Source of the DNA: SZUA-309 sp965230005
GTDB lineage: Bacteria > Pseudomonadota > Gammaproteobacteria > Pseudomonadales > Azotimanducaceae
Direction: 5' to 3'
Assembly: GCA_965230005.1 (NCBI GenBank)
Contig: OZ245934.1
Span: 5,460,037-5,524,036, forward strand
Length of the DNA stretch: 64,000 nt
Below, in pieces: positions 60,755 through 64,000 of this stretch. The position numbers and the translations under genes were made by a program. A model generated the notes under the pieces. The model was not told the DNA's origin, did not search any database, and saw only the letters and a program-made list of their open reading frames with translations. Numbering within the stretch: position 1 is the first letter of the stretch; the number at the start of each line of letters is the position of its first letter.

Positions 60755-61573
60755 TCAGTAGTAGACGGCGTTACTGCCGCCACCATCCGCGGCGATCGTT
60801 TCGCCGGTCACGCACCAGGCTTTGTCGGAACAGAGAAACACCGTGAGATCGGCGATCTCTGCCGCATCGACCATGCGGCCGATGGCATTCGCTCGGGGTG
60901 CTCCTTCGGCGTAGTCGGCGGCTTCGATGGCTTCTGCCGTGGTGCCCTGCTTGTCGGCTCTGGCGGCGAGCATGACTGGGGTTCGTTCCGTGCGGGTAAT
61001 GCCCGGATGGATGCAGTTCACCGTAATGCCGCGACGGCCGAGCTGGTTTGCCAGGGTTTTCGTGAAGTGTACGAGTGAAGTGTTCCGCGCGCCGCCCGAG
61101 AGGTTTCCGGCGATCCGGGCGTTGAGGCCGCTGATGTTGACGATGCGGCCCCAGCCCGCGGCTTCGAGATGAGGAATAGCGGCCCGGGCCGTGCGCAGGG
61201 CGCCCAGGTACTTGGTGTCGAAGTCAGCCAGAAAGTCTTCGTCGACGATGGTGTCTATGTAACCCACCGCCGTGCGCGAACCACCCGGGGCGGAGCCGCT
61301 GTTGACGAGGATGTTGAGCCCGCCAAGGGCACCGGCTGCCTCGTTCACCGTGGCGTCGACCTGCTCACGGTCCCGCACATCGCAGCTCAGGGCGACAATC
61401 CTGGTCCCGGTCTCTTCGCTGATCGCGGCAGCCGCCGCTTCGAGCCGTTCAGCGTTGCGTGCGGCGATGGCGAGCTCGACGCCCTCCTGAGCGAGGGCAA
61501 GGGCAATGGCGCGGCCGATGCCGAGGCTGCCGCCGAAAACGATGGCCTTGCGGCCTGCGAGACCGAGTTCCAT
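60755..61573 (-). CDS. SDR-family protein lacking the usual YxxxK
   Basis: A 272-residue SDR-fold protein. NAD-binding GGSLGIG is at 14-20 and the active-site Ser148 is in NISGLNA, but the next helix reads GGARNTSLVHFTK (160-172), where Y-x-x-x-K is expected. A group of SDRs carries this GARN-T/A pattern, so it may be a binding or atypical catalytic protein, not a broken gene. C-terminus normal (ADGGGSNAVYY). It is the second gene of the leftward operon after the Rieske gene. Confidence 0.82.
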   Translation of the reverse strand: MELGLAGRKAIVFGGSLGIGRAIALALAQEGVELAIAARNAERLEAAAAAISEETGTRIVALSCDVRDREQVDATVNEAAGALGGLNILVNSGSAPGGSRTAVGYIDTIVDEDFLADFDTKYLGALRTARAAIPHLEAAGWGRIVNISGLNARIAGNLSGGARNTSLVHFTKTLANQLGRRGITVNCIHPGITRTERTPVMLAARADKQGTTAEAIEAADYAEGAPRANAIGRMVDAAEIADLTVFLCSDKAWCVTGETIAADGGGSNAVYY

Positions 61574-61589
61574 GGTCAGAGCCTCAGCG

Positions 61590-62807
61590 TCAGGAAAGCG
61601 TGTCGAAGAGCGCCGGGAGCTCGGCGTCTTCCGTCTTCAGCAGCGTGTCCAGAAAGCCATGGAAGTGCTGACCACCGCCTTCGTTACGTCCAAAGAGCAC
61701 TTCCGTGCCCGGCCGGTGCATGAGGGCACGCTGCTGAGCAAGGCCCGTGGCATAGTCCTCCTCTTCGACGACGTACTTCAGGAGTTTGAACTGTTCCTGC
61801 GCGGCGTTGCGCATCTCGTCCGTTGGCGGCAGCGTTTCCATGACATAGTTCTGCACGGTGCGGGATTCCTGAGGCGTATCTCCCGGAAAGAGCTGCGAGA
61901 TCATCACGCCACGACCGCCGCCGCCGTCGAAAGAGGCAATGGAGATGTGCGGAAAAATCGTCCAGACGCTGGAGAGCAGCGGCTCCATGGGCCACTCGGC
62001 TTCCGGCGTGTCTTTCAGTTCGAACAGTTGGGGGTTCGGGCTCGATACACGCTGGTGCGGACCAAAGGCGTAGTAGAGCGCCTGATTCGGCATGTTCGCG
62101 CCGAAGGTGTTCTTGTGCAGGATCGGCAGATGGTAGAGATCCATGTAGCCGTCGTAGGCGATTTTCCAGTTCGGCCCGGCAATGGTGCGATCTTCGAACA
62201 GCGACCAGTCCTCGAAGCCGAAGTGGGCAAGCAGGTGGTCGTAGCCGCAGAGGTAGCTGTCCAGATCGAGCGTTGAGTCCGCGTCGAGATTTACCCAGAT
62301 GAGCCCCGATCGTTCGCCGGTGGGCAGGCGGGTCAGGCCGTGGCAGGACTTGTCCACCTCGCCGAAGTCTTTTTCCGCGTAGATGGCGACGAGGTCGCCC
62401 TGCTGATCGTAGGTCCAGGCGTGATAGGGGCAGGAGAAACGTTTCCGGTTGCCCCGAGCCTCCTGGACGACCACTGCACCCCGGTGGGCACAGCTGTTGA
62501 CGAAGGCCCGGGCCTCACCGTCTTCGGCGCGAATGATCAGCACCGGAACTCCGCACACTTCGATGGTCTTGAAGTCTCCAGGTTCCCTGAGCTCGCAGGA
62601 CAGCGCGAGCATCAGCGGCAGCCGTTTGAACACGCGGTCCATCTCCAGCTGCCAGCGTGCTTCGTCGTAGTAGTGAGACGCAGGCACGCGAAGCACACTG
62701 TCGGCCCTTGCGAGCTCGCCGGCGTCGATCACGCTCATGTTGTGGTGTGCCATCTCGATGAGGCGGGCTCGCGAGTTGGCGGCGGTCAACTTCTCTGCAT
62801 TCGCCAT
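61590..62807 (-). CDS. Rieske non-heme iron oxygenase, alpha subunit
   Basis: A 405-residue oxygenase. The Rieske [2Fe-2S] motif is C106-x-H108...C126-x-x-H129 (CAHRG and CPYHAW), and the mononuclear iron site has H226 and H231 in YHLPILH, with an Asp/Glu ligand expected later. It attacks aromatic or terpenoid/steroid substrates with O2 and needs a reductase not found in this window. It heads the leftward run to the SDR, LLM and thioesterase, which supports a catabolic operon. Confidence 0.92.
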   Translation of the reverse strand: MANAEKLTAANSRARLIEMAHHNMSVIDAGELARADSVLRVPASHYYDEARWQLEMDRVFKRLPLMLALSCELREPGDFKTIEVCGVPVLIIRAEDGEARAFVNSCAHRGAVVVQEARGNRKRFSCPYHAWTYDQQGDLVAIYAEKDFGEVDKSCHGLTRLPTGERSGLIWVNLDADSTLDLDSYLCGYDHLLAHFGFEDWSLFEDRTIAGPNWKIAYDGYMDLYHLPILHKNTFGANMPNQALYYAFGPHQRVSSPNPQLFELKDTPEAEWPMEPLLSSVWTIFPHISIASFDGGGGRGVMISQLFPGDTPQESRTVQNYVMETLPPTDEMRNAAQEQFKLLKYVVEEEDYATGLAQQRALMHRPGTEVLFGRNEGGGQHFHGFLDTLLKTEDAELPALFDTLS

Positions 62808-62848
62808 GATCCGGTTCCTTGCCTGCTGGCGGTGATTATCGATTACGC

Positions 62849-63850
62849 TCAGGGTTTCACCAGCAGCTTGCCCCGATGGCCGCCGGTGAACAACTTGATG
62901 AGCGCTGCCGGAAACTGCTCGATCCCGTTCTCGACGTGCTCCGGGAGGGACAGCTTGCCTTCCGCCATCCAGCCGGCGAGCGCCTTGATGGCTTCCGGGA
63001 AGCGTTCGCTGTAGTAGTCGACGGTGAAGCCGCCCATGCGGGAATTCCGCTCCGCGAGACGCAGGTACAGCTTCGGGCCGCGCACGTCGTCGAGGTCGTC
63101 GTACTGGGAGATCGCGCCGCAGATAGCAATTCGCGCGCCGCTGGCGATGCGATCCAGCACCAGATCGAGGATTTCTCCACCGACGTTGTCGAAATAGACG
63201 TTGATACCGTCCGGGGCCAGTTCGTCGAGGCGGGCGGCGACGTCTTCGCCTTTGTAATCGATACCGGCATCGATGCCGAGTTCTTCGGTCAGATAGGCGA
63301 CTTTGTCGGGCCCGCCGGCGATACCGATCACCCGGGCGCCGTGGATTTTCGCGAGCTGACAGGCAACGCTGCCCACGGCACCGGCAGCGCCGGAGACCAC
63401 AACGGTATCCCCTTCATTGACACCGGCCACTTCCAGGAGACCGAAGTAGGCCGTGAGTCCGGTGGTCATCCCGAGCACGCCGAGCCAGGCGCTCGGTGCT
63501 GCGATACTCGTATCAATCTTCTGGAACATGGCGGCTGGCATCTGCGCGTGGGTCTGGGCCATGAGCGGCCCGTTCACCCAGTCGCCGACCTGCAGGGTCT
63601 CCGAGGTGCTGTCGATGACCTGTCCCACCCCGAGGGCCACGCAGGGGGCGCCGAGGGGAATGGAACCGTGATGGCCGTCTCTGTCACCGAGGGTCGTACG
63701 GATGAAGGCGTCGATGGACAGTGTATCCACTGCCACGGTCACCTGATCGTCGCCGAGGGGGAGCAGTTCCACGTCCTCGAAGGCGAAGTTGTCCGGCGTT
63801 GGCAGGCCGTCCGGCCGGGACGCGAGCACACAGCGTTTTGCCGTCGTCAT
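62849..63850 (-). CDS. Zinc-free MDR NADP-dependent oxidoreductase
   Basis: A 333-residue medium-chain dehydrogenase of the CurA/leukotriene-B4-dehydrogenase group, from ATG 63850, eight bases after GGAGG (63859-63863). NADP motif SGAAGAVGSVACQLAK is near 155, no structural zinc cysteines are seen, and YFDNVGGEILD and ICGAISQYDD (about 215-245) match the family. It reduces C=C bonds of enones or 2-alkenals. It sits after an SDR with a 1-bp gap, so it may be in the same operon. Confidence 0.9.
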   Translation of the reverse strand: MTTAKRCVLASRPDGLPTPDNFAFEDVELLPLGDDQVTVAVDTLSIDAFIRTTLGDRDGHHGSIPLGAPCVALGVGQVIDSTSETLQVGDWVNGPLMAQTHAQMPAAMFQKIDTSIAAPSAWLGVLGMTTGLTAYFGLLEVAGVNEGDTVVVSGAAGAVGSVACQLAKIHGARVIGIAGGPDKVAYLTEELGIDAGIDYKGEDVAARLDELAPDGINVYFDNVGGEILDLVLDRIASGARIAICGAISQYDDLDDVRGPKLYLRLAERNSRMGGFTVDYYSERFPEAIKALAGWMAEGKLSLPEHVENGIEQFPAALIKLFTGGHRGKLLVKP

Positions 63851-63851
63851 A

Positions 63852-64000
63852 TCAGGCACCTCCATCGATACGAATGCATTGGCCCGTTACCCACTCAGAG
63901 GCTTTCGAGCAGAGAAAGAGCGTGGCGGCGCCGAGATCTTCCGGCGTGCCCAGGCGACCGGCGGGCAGCTTCAGCATCCGCTCGAGCTGCGGGAGGTCGT
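63852..64000 (-). CDS. Short-chain dehydrogenase C-terminal fragment
   Basis: The last 48 residues of an SDR enter from the right edge, ending near 63852 with LGAATLFLCSKASEWVTGQ and IRIDGGA, the standard end of SDR proteins. Its stop is followed one base later by the ATG of the MDR gene (TGATATG), so the two genes form one operon. Most of the protein is outside the window. Confidence 0.85.
   Translation of the reverse strand, partial: DLPQLERMLKLPAGRLGTPEDLGAATLFLCSKASEWVTGQCIRIDGGA

Noticed and set aside
63850..63865. Upstream ATG 63865 for the MDR gene
   Set aside because: GGAGG lies between 63865 and 63850, so 63850 is the better start.

Overview
The window looks like a gene-dense chromosome segment of a GC-rich (roughly 60-65 %) Gram-negative bacterium. 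Outer-membrane proteins, a TonB-dependent receptor, lipoproteins, an AsmA-like protein and an MltF-like transglycosylase show the two-membrane envelope. A gammaproteobacterium, probably aerobic, marine or pollutant-degrading and carotenoid-pigmented, is the best guess. This is inferred from gene content only. I see no rRNA, tRNA, CRISPR array or insertion sequence, and no stand-alone transcription factor in 64 kb; the only DNA-binding domain I recognise is fused to a secretion-type ATPase-like protein.

Layout. (1) 1-2358: thiolase N-terminus (runs off the left edge) divergent from two tandem amidohydrolases. (2) 2427-4728: ArsC-like reductase, short-chain dehydrogenase, methyltransferase with an apparent ATC start, and an ArsN2-type acetyltransferase. 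(3) 4795-9320: alpha/beta hydrolase, outer-membrane protein, ASCH protein, MHS transporter and a low-GC orphan gene. (4) 9458-22479: catabolic oxidoreductases and hydrolases (Baeyer-Villiger monooxygenase, acyl-CoA ligase, GH3 glycosidase, an LLM flavin oxidoreductase/acetoacetate-decarboxylase-like/SDR operon), interrupted by an HTH fused to a degenerate GspE/PilB-like domain at 11528 that lies behind a 43-bp near-perfect palindrome. (5) 22457-29371: a membrane protein with a GspG-like C-terminus, then a lipoprotein/TonB-receptor pair preceded by a possible tandem PhoB box and followed by a strong terminator and a glycerophosphodiesterase gene.

(6) 29484-37773: ABC1/UbiB-like kinase, GFA protein, small enzymes and a large AsmA-like protein whose start seems coupled to a 7-codon leader. 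(7) 37840-48603: carotenoid genes crtY-crtI-crtB and, on the other strand, crtZ and crtE. They suffice for zeaxanthin from FPP, and a sterol-desaturase-superfamily gene divergent from crtY may modify the product further. Four envelope genes sit inside the cluster. (8) 48797-54685: two glycosyltransferases, a thioredoxin-fold protein and a DUF3617/ABC-exporter operon. (9) 54865-64000: FadB-like multifunctional beta-oxidation protein, an RCK-domain membrane protein without a normal K+ filter, and a dense catabolic set (epoxide hydrolase-like protein, crotonase, PaaI thioesterase, LLM oxidoreductase, SDRs, Rieske oxygenase, zinc-free MDR reductase).

Together, oxygenases, a BVMO, an epoxide hydrolase-like protein, a CoA ligase, crotonases, a thiolase and amidohydrolases suggest breakdown of cyclic or terpenoid-like compounds to acyl-CoAs. 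The most unusual items are the HTH/pseudo-GspE gene with its palindrome, two genes that appear to start at ATC behind good Shine-Dalgarno sites, the GspG-like membrane fusion, and the candidate Pho-box array before the lipoprotein/TonB pair.
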